DNA of 64,000 bases from Raphanus sativus (GCF_000801105.2 NC_079514.1:27986227-28050226); one strand, 5' to 3'. Positions 11,845 through 23,955 are shown, counted from the stretch's first letter. Notes: a model not told the origin generated them from the letters alone. Program-made: numbers and translations.

Positions 11845-12195
11845 TCACACAACAAGAGGGGTTTTTGGTCAAAGGAAAAGAGTCTAAGGTCTATAAACTA
11901 AATAAGGCGCTCTATGGACTTCGTCAAGCCCCAAGAGCATTGAACGAGAAACTAAACGCTGTGCTCCACGAGTTGAATTTTGATCGATGTCTCAAGAAAT
12001 CATCTCTCTATCGGAAGAAAGAACGAGGACATATCTTGGTGGTAGCTGTTTATGTCGATGATTAGCTTGTAAAGGGTTCTAACTTGGACATGACCATCGA
12101 ATTCAAGAAGCATATGAGAGCAAAATTTGATATGACTGATCTGGGACAACTAAGCTATTACTTTGGGATAGAAGTCACACAGATATTATGTAAAG
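11845..12195 (+). pseudogene. Ty1-copia reverse transcriptase fragment
   Basis: The reading frame shows copia RT signatures: KALYGLRQAP, then VAVYVDD immediately followed by an in-frame TAG at 12063-12065, then further RT sequence in the same frame (AKFDMTDLGQLSYYFGIEV). The fragment starts abruptly at the Ty3 LTR edge, showing the Ty3 element inserted into this older copia copy. The left part should lie beyond the window. It is disrupted soon after 12195 by unrelated, hairpin-rich sequence. Confidence 0.85.
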
Positions 12196-12243
12196 TTATG
12201 GGATCTATTGCAGTTTGTAAAGGTTTTGATCTTCTTTCAACAA

Positions 12244-12427
12244 TTGTGGAGAAACACAAAAGAAAAAACGAAACGGTTATGTTATTGGTTTTTTATGTTG
12301 TTTTCAATGCCTAACAACTTTAGTAAAACTTTTTTTCCTGAAATAGAAAAAAAAAGTTTTACCAAAGTTGATAGACAAAGAACAACATAAAAAGAAATGA
12401 CCCATAATTTTTTATGTTTCTCCACAA
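12244..12427. mobile_element. Hairpin MITE in the copia remnant
   Basis: Outer inverted repeats TTGTGGAGAAACA at 12244 and its complement ending at 12427, with intermediate matches (TTTTTTATGTTGTT against AACAACATAAAAA) and an inner 22-bp arm pair (12315-12336 and 12349-12370, one mismatch). Nearly the whole 184 bp can fold into a long stem. No coding capacity and no clear target duplication, so the superfamily is not assigned. Confidence 0.65.
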
Positions 12428-13637
12428 CTTTAATAAAACTTTATGGTAGGAAGATGTATTTGATACTGAGATAGCTTAACAGTTATTTCTATTATGAAAT
12501 TTGTTCTTTGGTAAAATGGATAATCAAGTTTAGAACTGTTTGGATTATTTTCTATGGTTTATCGACCTACACTAATTGAGAGCGGACTCTATGGAGAAGT
12601 ATGGAGGTTTCCTTTGAATGTTAGTTTTGTTCTTGAAGAATCTAACGGTATGGAGTTTAACTAAGTTACGTCATCTACTTAGGCTATCGCTGTTTGGTGG
12701 AGGAATATGGAGATTGCCTATGAATGCTAGACTTGTTTTAATTTTATATTTTGTAGTTGTTATTGTTGTTTGCTCTATTTAGTTTGTTTTAGAATATGTA
12801 TTTCTTTAATCATTGTGTACTTTCAATCAAATTTAATGATCAGTAAAAAGTATTTTCTTATATAGTATACATCTCTACTTTTAATTTATATTGGTGTTTT
12901 GGTAAATTAAACAAAAACCGTCGAGGATGCCAACTTGTTTCTTCTTCTCACTTGCTACAAACAAGAAGAATATAAAATCTAAAAATCTCAAAAATATTTT
13001 ATGAATAAAATAAAAAGTATTTATAAAATATTTTATTAAATAAGTCAGTAAGTAACAAATTTTATTTAATTGTTTAGGATATAATCATTTTTAAATATGT
13101 ATTTCTCTTGAATCCTTTTCAATTGTTTGTCCATTAAATCTATACTAGGTAATGATCTGCATCTACGCGGAATGAGATTATTAATTTAATTATTTTTTAA
13201 GATAAGAAGATACTCTTATTAGGTATGTTTAATCTGGATATCGTTCAGTTTTATATCAGTTTTTTGGTTTTTAATCTATTAAAATATAACAACCATTCTA
13301 AATCAATATTTATTCAGTTTATTCGGTTAAAAATCTTGAGAATTTCAGATTTTTTCAATTATAACCAAAAACTATTATTATTTGTTTGGTTTCATGTTAT
13401 ATAGATTTTAGACAGTCCTGATGTAAAATCAATGGTTTCATATTATAATTTCTAAATGCATAGAAAATCAAATCAAATTTAGATACTAATTGAAAAAAAA
13501 TTAGTAAGACAAATTTTTATTACAATTTGGTCGATGGTGAATGAAAATATTAAAGAAAAATATTACACTTTCCAAGAGAATTAAAATCCTCACTTGTAGT
13601 GAATATTTAGTTATATAGGTGCTCATGTCAATGTTCA
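12428..13637. other. AT-rich intergenic DNA without a recognised gene
   Basis: No credible coding region on either strand. About 13245-13400 contains scattered TCGGTT/TTTGGTT motifs resembling worn copies of the short hAT-type repeats described elsewhere in the window. Confidence 0.6.
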
Positions 13638-13645
13638 CATGTATG

Positions 13646-14196
13646 TGGGGCTGGACAAAATATCCGTAAATTTTGTTTTGATTGGCTATCCATTTCGATT
13701 CAAACAAAAAATCAAGATATCCATAACTCTACGAAGAAAAACAAATATTAATATGAAATATCCGTAAAAAACGAAGCGAATCACAAGTACTAATATTTTT
13801 ATAAAAAAATATTCTATCTGATCCGTTATATGCTTATATATACATATATTTGATGATTTAAATATATAAGTTATATAAATAACATATTCTATATAAATTT
13901 TACAATATTATTATTTAATATATTTACTAAATTAATTATTAGTATTCAAAAATTAAATTAGTTTTTAGTAATAAATTTTTTATAATTTTATGTTATTTTA
14001 AATTTTATTTATTTTTACGGATCGAAACCGATTAAAAATCTAATTTTTTCGGATACCTAGGTCACCGTATTGGATGGCTACGAATCGAATCAAATCAGAT
14101 AATTGATTATTCTACTAAATAGATTGGATTACGAATACCTGCAAAATCTCGGATATACCTGCAAAATCTCGTATATTCGATTGGTACCCACTCTTA
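13646..14196. mobile_element. Short hAT-type element, GGATATCC subfamily (551 bp)
   Basis: Begins TGGGGCTGGAC and ends GTACCCACTCTTA, worn versions of the TAGGGGTGGGCA-type terminus of the copy at 52539. It is flanked by the 8-bp near-duplicates CATGTATG (13638-13645) and TATGTATG (14197-14204), the target size of hAT transposons. Inside are repeated ATATCCG, CGGATA and CGAATCGAAT motifs near both ends and an AT-rich centre. No transposase; presumably mobilised in trans. Confidence 0.7.
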
Positions 14197-14204
14197 TATG
14201 TATG

Positions 14205-15493
14205 TGTATGTAAAAAATATATAAAGGTAGTTGATAAATATATAAAGTACTGTAATTAACATTAAAAGACATTTTTGTTCAAAATGACACATGAAAGATA
14301 ATATTCTATTATAATAAATTAAGTAAAAATAAAATTATCCTAGACAATAGTGAATTTTTTTTTGTAAATTATCTTTCTATGTAGAACTTTGTATAATCCT
14401 TAAAATCGTGCATGTGAGTTTTATATTGAAAAAAACTTAAAATAATATATAATGTGAACGCATTTGTGTAGAGTTTGGCTGAGAAACTCTTTGCACGTGA
14501 CACGTCAGCGTATTGGTTCTCAAATCGATGTGGGACTGCCACGTGGTAAACATAATGTCAACACATTAAATGACAATGCTTCTCCTTTAATATATAGACT
14601 AGGATAAGACATGCGCCTTGCGCAGGGTGAAATTCAAATTACATAGACAATTTAAAAATAATTTTTACATTATGTATATTCAATAACTTGATAAATATAT
14701 ACATATTGTATAATATTATTATATTATATATTTTTTAGCTAATATATAATATACTACGATGTATATTTTTGTGATAAAAATGCTATGCGCGGATGAGTTT
14801 GTGGTGCTAATAATAATACAATATATTATTGTATATTTTTGTCTATATAAATAAATTGGATCAAATATTAGTTTTTATTTTTAAAATATTATATTTATTA
14901 TGTAATGTAAAACTATACGAATATACTCATTCATTCTGAAAATTTTAAAATAATTAACCATACAGTTCTAAAATAATGATAGTGTGTTGGATTATTTATC
15001 TGATTTGATCATCACTGAGAGAGTCTTATTGGATCAAGAATTTGAGAAGATATTTTTTTTTCAAATCTCCTAGCTTTTATTATATCGAACATTTACAAAT
15101 TTTATATGAAAACTAACTTTATTGGATTAGTTATTTGTATAAGTTCTTTCACATATCAACTTATCGGAAAATATTGATTTTGTCAATAAAAATTTTCAAA
15201 TGAGATTTGATGGGATTTGGTTGATATTTTATGATGAAAAACAATGATAGTAATACTATATTGTATAAAGGTATTTGAAATTTTTTATAAAATAAAAAAA
15301 TTACTTCACATTTTTAAAAAGAAAAAAAGATTTGAAATGAAAAAACAATAAAAAAATTTTGAAAATCGAGTTATAATTTATATATATCAAAATTATAATA
15401 ATTTAAAAAATAAAAATATTACTGAAATAAATATTTAAAATTGAAAAGATATTTTTAGAAAACTGAAATTTCTTCCAAAACCCATAAAACTTA
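14205..15493. other. AT-rich DNA with a Helitron-like palindrome
   Basis: No gene recognised. At 14612-14624 TGCGCCTTGCGCA forms a 5-bp stem with a 3-nt loop in a GC-rich patch preceded by TATATAGACTAGGATAAGAC, a context I associate with Brassicaceae non-autonomous Helitrons. Ends cannot be fixed. Confidence 0.35.
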
Positions 15494-15789
15494 GGGCAAA
15501 TCTCTCAAATAGCACTTTTTAAGTTTTTGTCACAAAAATAGCATTCAAAAAATAAAATGACCAAAATAGTACCTTTTTGGTTTGAAAATTTTAATTTTAA
15601 ATTTTTTATTTTTAAACATTTGAACACATTCCTAAAATTCCATCCCTTAACTCTAAACCATAATTCTTAGATTAATTAACCCAAATGTTATAAATGCATA
15701 TTTAACCTTCAATAAAACTTTTTTGATCATTTTTCTACTTGTGATGCTATTTTTGTGACAAAAACTTGGTTTGATGTGGTCTTTTTCTC
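15494..15789. mobile_element. MULE-type MITE, copy 1 (296 bp)
   Basis: Starts GGGCAAATCTC and ends TCTTTTTCTC, with long imperfect terminal inverted repeats sharing the core AAGTTTTTGTCACAAAAATA. Near-identical 9-bp flanks TAAAACTTA (15485-15493) and CAAAACTTA (15790-15798) are the Mutator-type target size. The same family occurs at 55055-55355. Non-coding. Confidence 0.8.
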
Positions 15790-16356
15790 CAAAACTTATA
15801 ACAAATATTTTTAAAGATTTACTGAAATCTCAGATTTTCTTGAATTTTCTCAATTCAGTAAGCCCCACTAAAAACGTTGAGAATTTTAGGAGAAAAGTAT
15901 TTGGACCGGTTTGTTTCTTAATCTTTTATGGGCAACAATTTTATGTTATTGGACCTAAAATATTAAAAACGAAACATATCCAATTGTTTTCTTTCTGATC
16001 AAATATATCCACATGGTTTTATTCTAACACATCGGTAAGCCAAATTTTTTTTAACTGTTCATCTCTCGACAGTCTGATTAATCAAAAGGGGATTAGGGTT
16101 TATAGCGTAACAATTCAACGTGTTCGATCCCAGAATCTTCTTAGCAAATCTTCTTGTATTCGCAATTTTCATCTTCAATGTCTATTTTTTTTTTCTCCTT
16201 GTTGTTTTTTCGGCGACATCAACCATCTTCGAAATTCCCTCAATGGCTGAAAGAGATGAGAGTAGAGATTTGCACAGAACCCCTCAAGGTGACTAAAACC
16301 CCATTTCACTTCGTTAAGCCTCTACTCTATTAATCAGCCAATAGGCTCGAATCAAA

Positions 16357-16874
16357 ATGGCCTGCGTAGCTCTTCGAAACCCTAGCTCGAAGTGCCTTCT
16401 CCGTTTCTCTTCTCAGATCTACTCACGTTGCGGTAGCTTAACTACTTCTTCTCCCTCAATCTCTCATCCAATTGGAGGAGATTATCTCTCTTCCTCAAGT
16501 TTTGGAGCTTCTCTGTGAAGATCGATGGCCACCTTTACCGAAAAGTGAGATTGGTTTGAATTGTGTGGACATGACTTTGCTCTGTTTTGTAATAATTGTG
16601 TTATTGTTGCAGTAAACCTCATGTAAATGTTGGAACAATTGGGCAATTTGATCACGGGACGATTACATTAACGGCTGAAACCACAAAGGTGATTCCTTAC
16701 ATATACATTGATGAAAGTTTCAATGGGGAAAACCTCTATTTTTTCCAAGTTGATATAGCGATTCTACTTATTATTTAGGTTCTTGCTGAAGTGGGCAAAG
16801 CTACAACTATTGTCTTTGATGAAATTGATAAAGCTCCTGAAAGAAGAAGAAAGGAATTACTATTTCTACAAAAG
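16357..16874 (+). pseudogene. TUFM: Truncated mitochondrial elongation factor Tu gene
   Basis: Exons 16357-16544, 16613-16688 and 16779-16874 with GT-AG introns encode a mitochondrial presequence followed by the start of the EF-Tu GTPase domain ([10 protein letters not shown], then DEIDKAP). EF-Tu delivers aminoacyl-tRNA to the mitochondrial ribosome. Here codon 54 is TGA (16516-16518) where tryptophan is expected. The P-loop, normally GHVDHGK, reads GQFDHGT, losing the nucleotide-binding lysine. Similarity ends after exon 3; everything C-terminal is missing. Upstream sequence from about 16080 looks like the genuine 5' region. Retained introns mean it is a DNA-level duplicate or captured fragment, not a processed copy. 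Confidence 0.85.
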
Positions 16875-17699
16875 GTACTCCAGAAGTTATTTTAGATAAG
16901 AGTAGCCTAAGTTATTTTAGATAAGAGTAGCCTTCTCAGTTGCCAAAGAGTATATTACTCTGTCACTTAAAGTATTTGTTTTTATGGTTTATTATAGTAG
17001 CTATTCCATACACTCAGTTTCTAGTTTTCTAAACATTATTTTATTAATCATTTATCAAGGTTAGTAGGCTGAAGGGTGGAGAAAGTTATCTCAGCAGAAT
17101 GCATAATGTATGGAAGCAACCTAATGTTACATATGTTAATTTATGTATTTGAGGAATAATGAATACTTCTCTTTCATTATATGTGTTTTCATATAGATAC
17201 ATGACACGTAATGAAAGTGCTTCAGATTACTTAGTGGTGGTAACCGTGCGTCAAACAACATATGCGAACATAAAGTAGCAGGTAAAATAAAAATGTATAT
17301 ATCTATGGTCTAGGCAAATTATGGACTGAATCATAGTTTGCTTTTCTCCCTAAGCGCATGTCTGTGTTTTACATGGTAGATACATGACGCATTGACTGAC
17401 TCAGATTACTTTGGACACCAACCGTTCTATCAAGCAACTCAAACGAACTTCATCACATTTCCTAACAGGTAAATATTCATGCTTCATATTTAAGTTTTCA
17501 GCTAGATATATACGAGTAAAGCTATGATTGATTTAAATTAAAGGAATGGTGTAGTCAAGCTGGTAATATATAAATAATAGTTTCACCATAAAAAATATTC
17601 ATAGAACAATAACTTAAATTCGAACAACACTTAAATCAAACTTAAAAAAAAAACGAATAACAAACGCAAATCAAGAAATTGAAAACCAAATCGAAAAAC
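16875..17699. other. AT-rich DNA with a diverged repeat pair
   Basis: No gene recognised. Two diverged copies of a segment starting AGATACATGAC and containing CAGATTACTT lie at about 17195-17285 and 17378-17470, both ending in CAG followed by GTAAA, so they resemble duplicated exon ends. I do not recognise the encoded sequence. Confidence 0.35.
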
Positions 17700-18396
17700 T
17701 CATTGTACTAACGCAAACATAAGCATGTACTCTGAGGTCCCATAACATGCTTGTCTAGCCACTTTTTCAATCTTCTCATTCTTCACCTTTATAGTACACG
17801 CAGATCTGGTAATAGAGTTCAAAGTCAAAGACTCCTCCAAATTAATCCTTGGAGTTCTACTGCACTTGGCTGGTGTCAGATCATTAGACTCAAATTGCTG
17901 AGATGAACCATCATTTAACATTAGAGACCCCTTATTATAAATAATACAGAACAATCAGATACTAAAAAATAAAAAATTACTGATACTAAAAAATAACAAA
18001 TTACTGTGTATAAGTAATAGACAAAAAGAAATAATAATACAACCTCTGGTGTATCAGAAAGAGTGGAAAATGCCCCTTCAAATGTGTTAGTCCTTCCTTT
18101 TTAGTATGAACAAATATTATGCTAGGAAAAAAAATTATACATACGAATAAATGCATCGTATAGAAAGTTAGTACGAACACAGATTTGCATTTGGCACAGT
18201 AGTAACTGTGAGAACTAACATTGTCCTCATCTCCATGGTCGATAGTCATTAGGAACTTTCAACGCCTTTTTCACACGACTTGCAACTTTGTGCCATCCCA
18301 TGTCAGAATCAATGGCTGCAACAATGAGCCTCAACATCGATTTGTAAGGCTCGAGTTCCGAGATAAGGTTCATCTCAACCATAGTAAATTTTTAAG
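17700..18396 (-). pseudogene. RPA-like (replication factor A C-terminal domain) fragment
   Basis: On the minus strand a frame from about 18396 reads VAAIDSDMGWHKVASR and VPNDY, then shifts into IDHGDEDNVSSHSYYCAKCKS, the zinc-binding OB-fold segment of plant RPA1-like proteins (single-stranded DNA binding). A separate frame at 17954-17700 carries a tail with LTPAKCSRTPRINLEESL, as in the C-terminus of this family. Cys/His residues are only partly kept, and a frameshift plus a stop break the frame near 18240. Such RPA-like genes are very numerous in Brassica and are often associated with Helitrons. The family call is from motif memory. Confidence 0.5.
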
Positions 18397-18419
18397 TTTT
18401 GGGAAAAACGAATGATTTT

Positions 18420-19850
18420 GCTCTGGTTATATGATTAACTAAACCACTCACATCCCCTTTGTTTATATAGATTACAAATACAGAGCATTGATGAGAAAAT
18501 ATTGGTAATATTTTTCAATTAATAGAATATATTTAGCTTGCCAATCACTCGGTCATTAAAACGTAATATTTGCCATATATGCGTCTTTGACTTTGAAACA
18601 ATGATAAGAGAAATTATATTTAGGAGTAAATATCGGCTTGATTAATACAAATTAACTTATTTACTTGCTTGAAACTAATCAATGAGCTTGCTCATCAAGT
18701 TTTGTTATTCATATTACATTCTTTAGTTGAGATTTTCGAATAATTCAAATTTCCCTAAAATTAATTACTTGATTGAAAGTTTCCATTTGTAATATTTAAC
18801 ATTCCTTTACTACATGTATCACCTATAAATAAAATTGAAACACAAAGGTGGAGGAAGATTAATGCATTACTTATCCCTTGCATTTTAAAATTGTCAATCT
18901 GTAACCGGAATAACCCTGAATCGACCTTAACCTAACATTTGTATATTTGATGATGTGCAAATGCAACTTGAATCTTTGAATACGGATGTAACATGTTGAG
19001 ATGTAAACCATGGAATTAAGTTTGTAAGTGCTTTATGTTCTAGAATGAATGAAAAAGACTATGGAAGAGTCAGTTATTAAAACTATATGAACATCAATAT
19101 GAAAATGTGCATATGTGATGGAAAAAGGGATTATGAATGATCGAAAATTGTTCAATGATACATGTAGTAGACATCTATATGAATTTTTTAATGAGAGTAT
19201 AAAAAACAAATGTTATATAGTGAATATGTATAAAATTGACTTCACTTTTGTCTAAATATTAATAAAAATGTTGTCTTGTTTGTAATGCATTATCTTGACT
19301 TGTTCTCTATTAGGTCGTCCAACGAAATACATATGAGGAGGTCGTCCAAGAAAGTACAGATGAGGAGATGTTTATCGTTGATATTGCACTAACTACAATC
19401 ATACAAATATATATATTCGTTGGTGGCCATATGTGTACACTTATGTCTATATAAACATGTTATATCAGTGAAATAGGTTATATATTTTTACATAACATAT
19501 ATGTGTATGCAGCTCGTCCAATTTTTCTTTTGTTAGTGTATTATTATTACTAATGTTAATATGTCGGTCCTTCTGAGTGGCATTTTGTGTAATTAGTCTA
19601 GCTGAATAAGGGTAGTTAATTATATAGGGTGAGAGTCATTGTAGAGGTGACATGTCAGCATGGCAGGGCTGTAAATAACTTATAAAATAAAGGTTACTCT
19701 TTGAAAATGCTCCTTGATTAATAAGAAGGGGATGATTACAATGAGAGAGTTTTCTCTCTCCTAAGGCTATTCACCTCAACATCGTGTGGGTCCCACAACT
19801 TTTTTTATTTTGCTATTAGGCTGACGTTTTCAGTTATTTATCAAATCGGT
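18420..19850. other. AT-rich intergenic DNA, no gene seen
   Basis: Stop codons are dense in all frames. A small tandem duplication at about 19313-19367 (two units containing AGGTCGTCCAA and ATGAGG) is the only structure noted. Confidence 0.55.
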
Positions 19851-19851
19851 T

Positions 19852-19945
19852 ACCGTAGCTTACTGGTTAAGGTTTAAAGGTTTTACACTAATGTTTGGGG
19901 TTTGAATCCCAAACTACGCAATTTTTTGTAGATTATAGGAAATAA
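19852..19945 (+). mobile_element. tRNA-derived SINE-like unit
   Basis: GTAGCTTACTGGTT (19855-19868) resembles an RNA polymerase III A box and GGTTTGAATCC (19899-19909) a B box, about 30 bp apart as in tRNA-derived SINEs. A short non-tRNA part follows. No cloverleaf closes, so it is not a tRNA gene. The 3' end and target duplication are not certain. Confidence 0.5.
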
Positions 19946-20639
19946 AGGTTCAAAGTTCAGGTTTATAAAAATATCAAATGGACTTTGCATAATGTAATTT
20001 GTTTTGAAGATGGGCCTTGATAACAGAAAATTATTTATTTGGCCTAGTAGACTTCTTCTGTTCGGAACCTTCTATTTAACGGAATCTACGGTTTCTATAA
20101 TCTCTGTAGAGTATTTTTTTGGTCAAATCCATGTAGACTAATCTAAATATATACGATTGTTTTTGTTTCCATGAATCAGTTTCGCTTAGTCTACATCTCC
20201 CATCTTTACTTCGTTAATCAATAATGAAACGTTCGTAACACCTCCTGCATTTCGTTTTATATATACTCTATCTAAACGGAGGAACCTTTAATCTCTGGTT
20301 CTCTCATCAATTCTTTTTCAAGTAAACTTTTATTACTACTTCTCGAAAATTACTTCATCTGCTGCTCCAGTTGCTAAAACCGTCATCTGCCACTCAACTT
20401 TTGATTCTCTCCGCCTTGGTAGAACTACTCGGTTCATGTTTGCTCACCTCCTCCGTTTATTAGATTCTCGGAACATAAAAATGGTGATTTTATGGGAATC
20501 ACGCTTTTTTCCTGGATGAAAAGGTAAAGACTTTTTTGATCTATCACAACTTGTATACTAAATTTGCTTCCAATCGACTATCTAACTTTTACTTCAAATA
20601 TCTCATCTGATTGAATCTGAAAAACTATGTGATAGATGG

Positions 20640-20905
20640 GGCAACTGATCCAAAAAGTGATTAGTCCTGACAACACCTCATACACGTTTTGATCAGAGGG
20701 CTTTTAGATGAGAGGAAGTCGAGAGAGGCATGTAGATACTTAGAGGAGATGCTTGACAAAGGAATGAAAAACCTTTGATTGATTAAAATAAGTTTGCTCA
20801 GGATTTTCGCAGAGTAGGACAATTGGAGATGTTTTAGGAGTTGGCACAGAGAGCTAAGTTCACTTGTAAGTTTGATACTCCAATCATACTTACAAGGAGT
20901 TTCAG
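20640..20905 (+). pseudogene. PPR protein gene fragment
   Basis: Across small frameshifts and stops the translation shows PPR-style helices: PDNTSYT, LIRGLLDERKSREACRYLEE and MLDKGMK, then a helix ending LAQRAKF. PPR proteins bind organelle RNA. This is only the C-terminal part of a member, different from the duplicated PPR gene further right. It has internal stops and no start. Confidence 0.5.
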
Positions 20906-22116
20906 AGAACTAAGTCAAAATGTCACTACGAGATATGTACTTAATACACAATATATTTCTTACGCATATTAGTATAAACTCTCCAAAAATAACATGTTAC
21001 AAATCAAAATAATGGAAAATGCTATGTATGCATCCTCATACGATCACATTTATTGAAAAAGATTGGCAAAAACCTTAGGCATTTTAAAAGACTGGATACT
21101 GCTTATCCATATCGCTATTTTAGAGTAATGTATCTTTAATTATTTCCTCTCACAACACAAGTTAAAAATAATAAAAACATTCATAAAAATCCTCAATTAA
21201 TTAACATTAACTCACAATCAATATTTTGGAAAATAAATTTGAACAAAAACAACAAAATATAACCTAATTAATTTGCTAGAATTACCCCCAAAACAATTGA
21301 ACGATATAAATTACATATGTAAAGTTATTTTATCTAATAAAATATATACAATTTAGTCAGCTTCTTTTCAGCGAGTAAATAGATACAACGTTGTAAATTA
21401 AAACTCATATATTATTGACATCTTTAAAAATATAGACAATACATTAGCACATACAGAAAAACAAATGAGAATACATGTTAAACCCATTTTAAAACTTAGA
21501 AATATACCTACTTAAAACATGCCGCCAACGAATTAAAATTATTAGAAGGAAATGACATGAAAAAATGTGACAAATTTTTTTGAAATAAATAATCCCCAAC
21601 GACGTGTCGACGACGACGAAGAATAGAAGGTTCACTTTAGACAAGTGCGGTCGCAAGCGTGTAAAATGATTATCAAACTACGTTTATGATTTTTTTTTCC
21701 CAGAGTCTATTTTGCTAGATCAAATGATAGCTGAAGTCAAAAAGATAAGTCAAAAACAAAAGTTATCATAAAAATTTATCACAACTCTTTACCCTCACCA
21801 TAAATCACAAGCCCGACCCTGGGCTAAAACCCGTGAAGCATGGGCTTTGGGTACCAAATATTATAAGCAAATTTGGAGCGCCAATAACAGTAATATCTCT
21901 TTGGTGTAGTGGCTAGGCAGCTTCAAAGATGTATGGTTCCATTCTAGTAAAAGACAGTATTTTAAAAAATTTGCAATAAATTCCAAATATTCATATTCGA
22001 AAAACTACTTAGAGCACGCTATCTCCACTACTTTCATATAAAACAACAATTCCATCGATTCTCTGCGATTGAGCTGACATAAACACCTAGTTAAAAAGAC
22101 ATTCTGCTTATTAACA
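20906..22116. other. AT-rich intergenic DNA, no gene seen
   Basis: No coding signal. At 21895-21950 a TGGTGTAGTGGCTAGG motif resembles a polymerase III A box, but the possible B box is poor. Confidence 0.5.
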
Positions 22117-23275
22117 ATTCCAACTAAATTTTGTTACTTTTAATATTCAATCTTTTTATTATTTGGTTTAATACTTTGATTAATTATTTTATTTATTTTT
22201 ATATACAAGCTTTTAAAATGTGCACCTTTTAATACCCAATATATTTCTATTTTAATCATAAATATTAGTATGTCTTATATGGAATTTTAAAATTCTCCAA
22301 ATCTAAGAAAACAATCTTGTTTTTTTTAAAAAAATTGTTTTACTTTTTAGGAAGGAAAGTAGTACTGAATTATGGGGAAAATTTTAAATTTAGAAAAATT
22401 AATTTTAAAGAAAAAAATATTTTTTTATTTCATAAAATGAATTAAATATGATGCTTAAAACTTAAAATAAAATTAAAATACTTTAAGATTTTTTGTGAAC
22501 TTTAAAGAATATTTTAATTTCATTTGAAATTTATTTATATTTAAGTCAAAATAAACACAGTTTGAAAATTAAAATGAGCATATATTTATAAGTCTGTGTA
22601 TTAACATAAAAATAATAATTATTTAAGATATGAAATTAGATATGAAGAAATTTGTATATTAAAATTTTCAATAAAATTTTTAAGCTCTAGTGGATGAAAT
22701 TTAGATGAAGCAAATAAATTGAGAAATTTGAATTTGAGGACATGAATAAATATAAAAGTAGGAATTGCTATGTATACATGTTAAATATTTTTTCTATATG
22801 TTACACATAAAAAAATTAGAAGGAATTTTTTTTTCTTCATTAATTCATCTAAATACGAGTAAAATAGAGGAATTGAGTGAGACCAAAATGTAACAAAATT
22901 TGACAAAACTTCAACATGATTAGTATAAATTTAGAGGAACAAAATATTCATCATTTATTTTGTCCTTATCTCTATTAATTAAATTTTAACTATTAAATCA
23001 CATTTTGAATAATCTAAAATGTTGCTAAAAAATAATCTAAAATAATTTTGAGTAAAAATTACTGATCAGGATTTATTTTTGATAAGAAGAGATTTGAATA
23101 TTTTTATATGTAAATGATTTATCAAATAATTTTAAATTTATAAAACTTATATACAGTATATACTAAATCTAATAATGGGAAATTTAGGATAAAAAAATGA
23201 AAATCTCTCAAACATTTTAATTCAGTAAGCTCCTCTAAAGCAAAAGAGTTTTGGCGTCGTAGAAGTGTTTAAAAT

Positions 23276-23955
23276 TAGGGGTGGGTGTTCGGGTACCCGT
23301 TTGGGTTACGGTTCGGGTCTATTCGGATTTCGGGTTTTCGGGGTCAAAGATTTCAGCCCCATTCGGGTATTTCTAAATTTTGGTTCGGATTCGGTTCGGA
23401 TCCTTGCGGGTTCGGTTCGGGTTCGGATAACTCGTTTAAATTATTTTCAAAATTTTGAAATTCATTATATACTTTAAACTTCTCAAAATTTATAAACAAA
23501 ATAATATATTACATATAAATTTCAATAACATGTGTCAAAGTACCAAAACTTAACATATAAATTGGTTTGATTTGGATATTTGGATAGAAAATCAATACAT
23601 ATTTTATGTATTTTTGGTGTTTTGAGTATGCTTTAACTATCTAGACATGTACTTTTGACTATTTATATATATTTTCAAGTATTTTGGACAATTTAAAAGT
23701 ATTATATATATTTTAGATGCTTTTTAATATACATTCAATCTAAAAATAGTTAAAATATATATGTATATTAATCTATTTCGGATACATTTGGGTAACCAAA
23801 ATATTTTGGTTCGGATCGGGTTCGGTTTTGGTTCTTTAAATACCAAAAATTTGAACCCATTCGGATATTTAATTAATTTCGGTTCGGATTTGGTACTACT
23901 TTTTCGGTTCGGATTCGGTTCGGTTCTTCGGGTTCGGTTTTTTTGCCCAGCCCTA
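23276..23955. mobile_element. Short hAT-type element, GGTTCGG subfamily (680 bp)
   Basis: Starts TAGGGGTGGGTGTTCGGG and ends TTTTGCCCAGCCCTA. A perfect 8-bp target duplication TTTAAAAT (23268-23275 and 23956-23963) identifies a hAT-type insertion. The duplicated copy B has the uninterrupted site with a single TTTAAAAT near 36964, direct proof of the boundaries. Terminal regions are packed with GGTTCGG/TTCGGGT motifs around an AT-rich centre. No transposase. Confidence 0.9.

Noticed and set aside
19852..19945. tRNA gene
   Set aside because: A- and B-box-like motifs are present but no cloverleaf or acceptor stem forms; it fits a SINE better.
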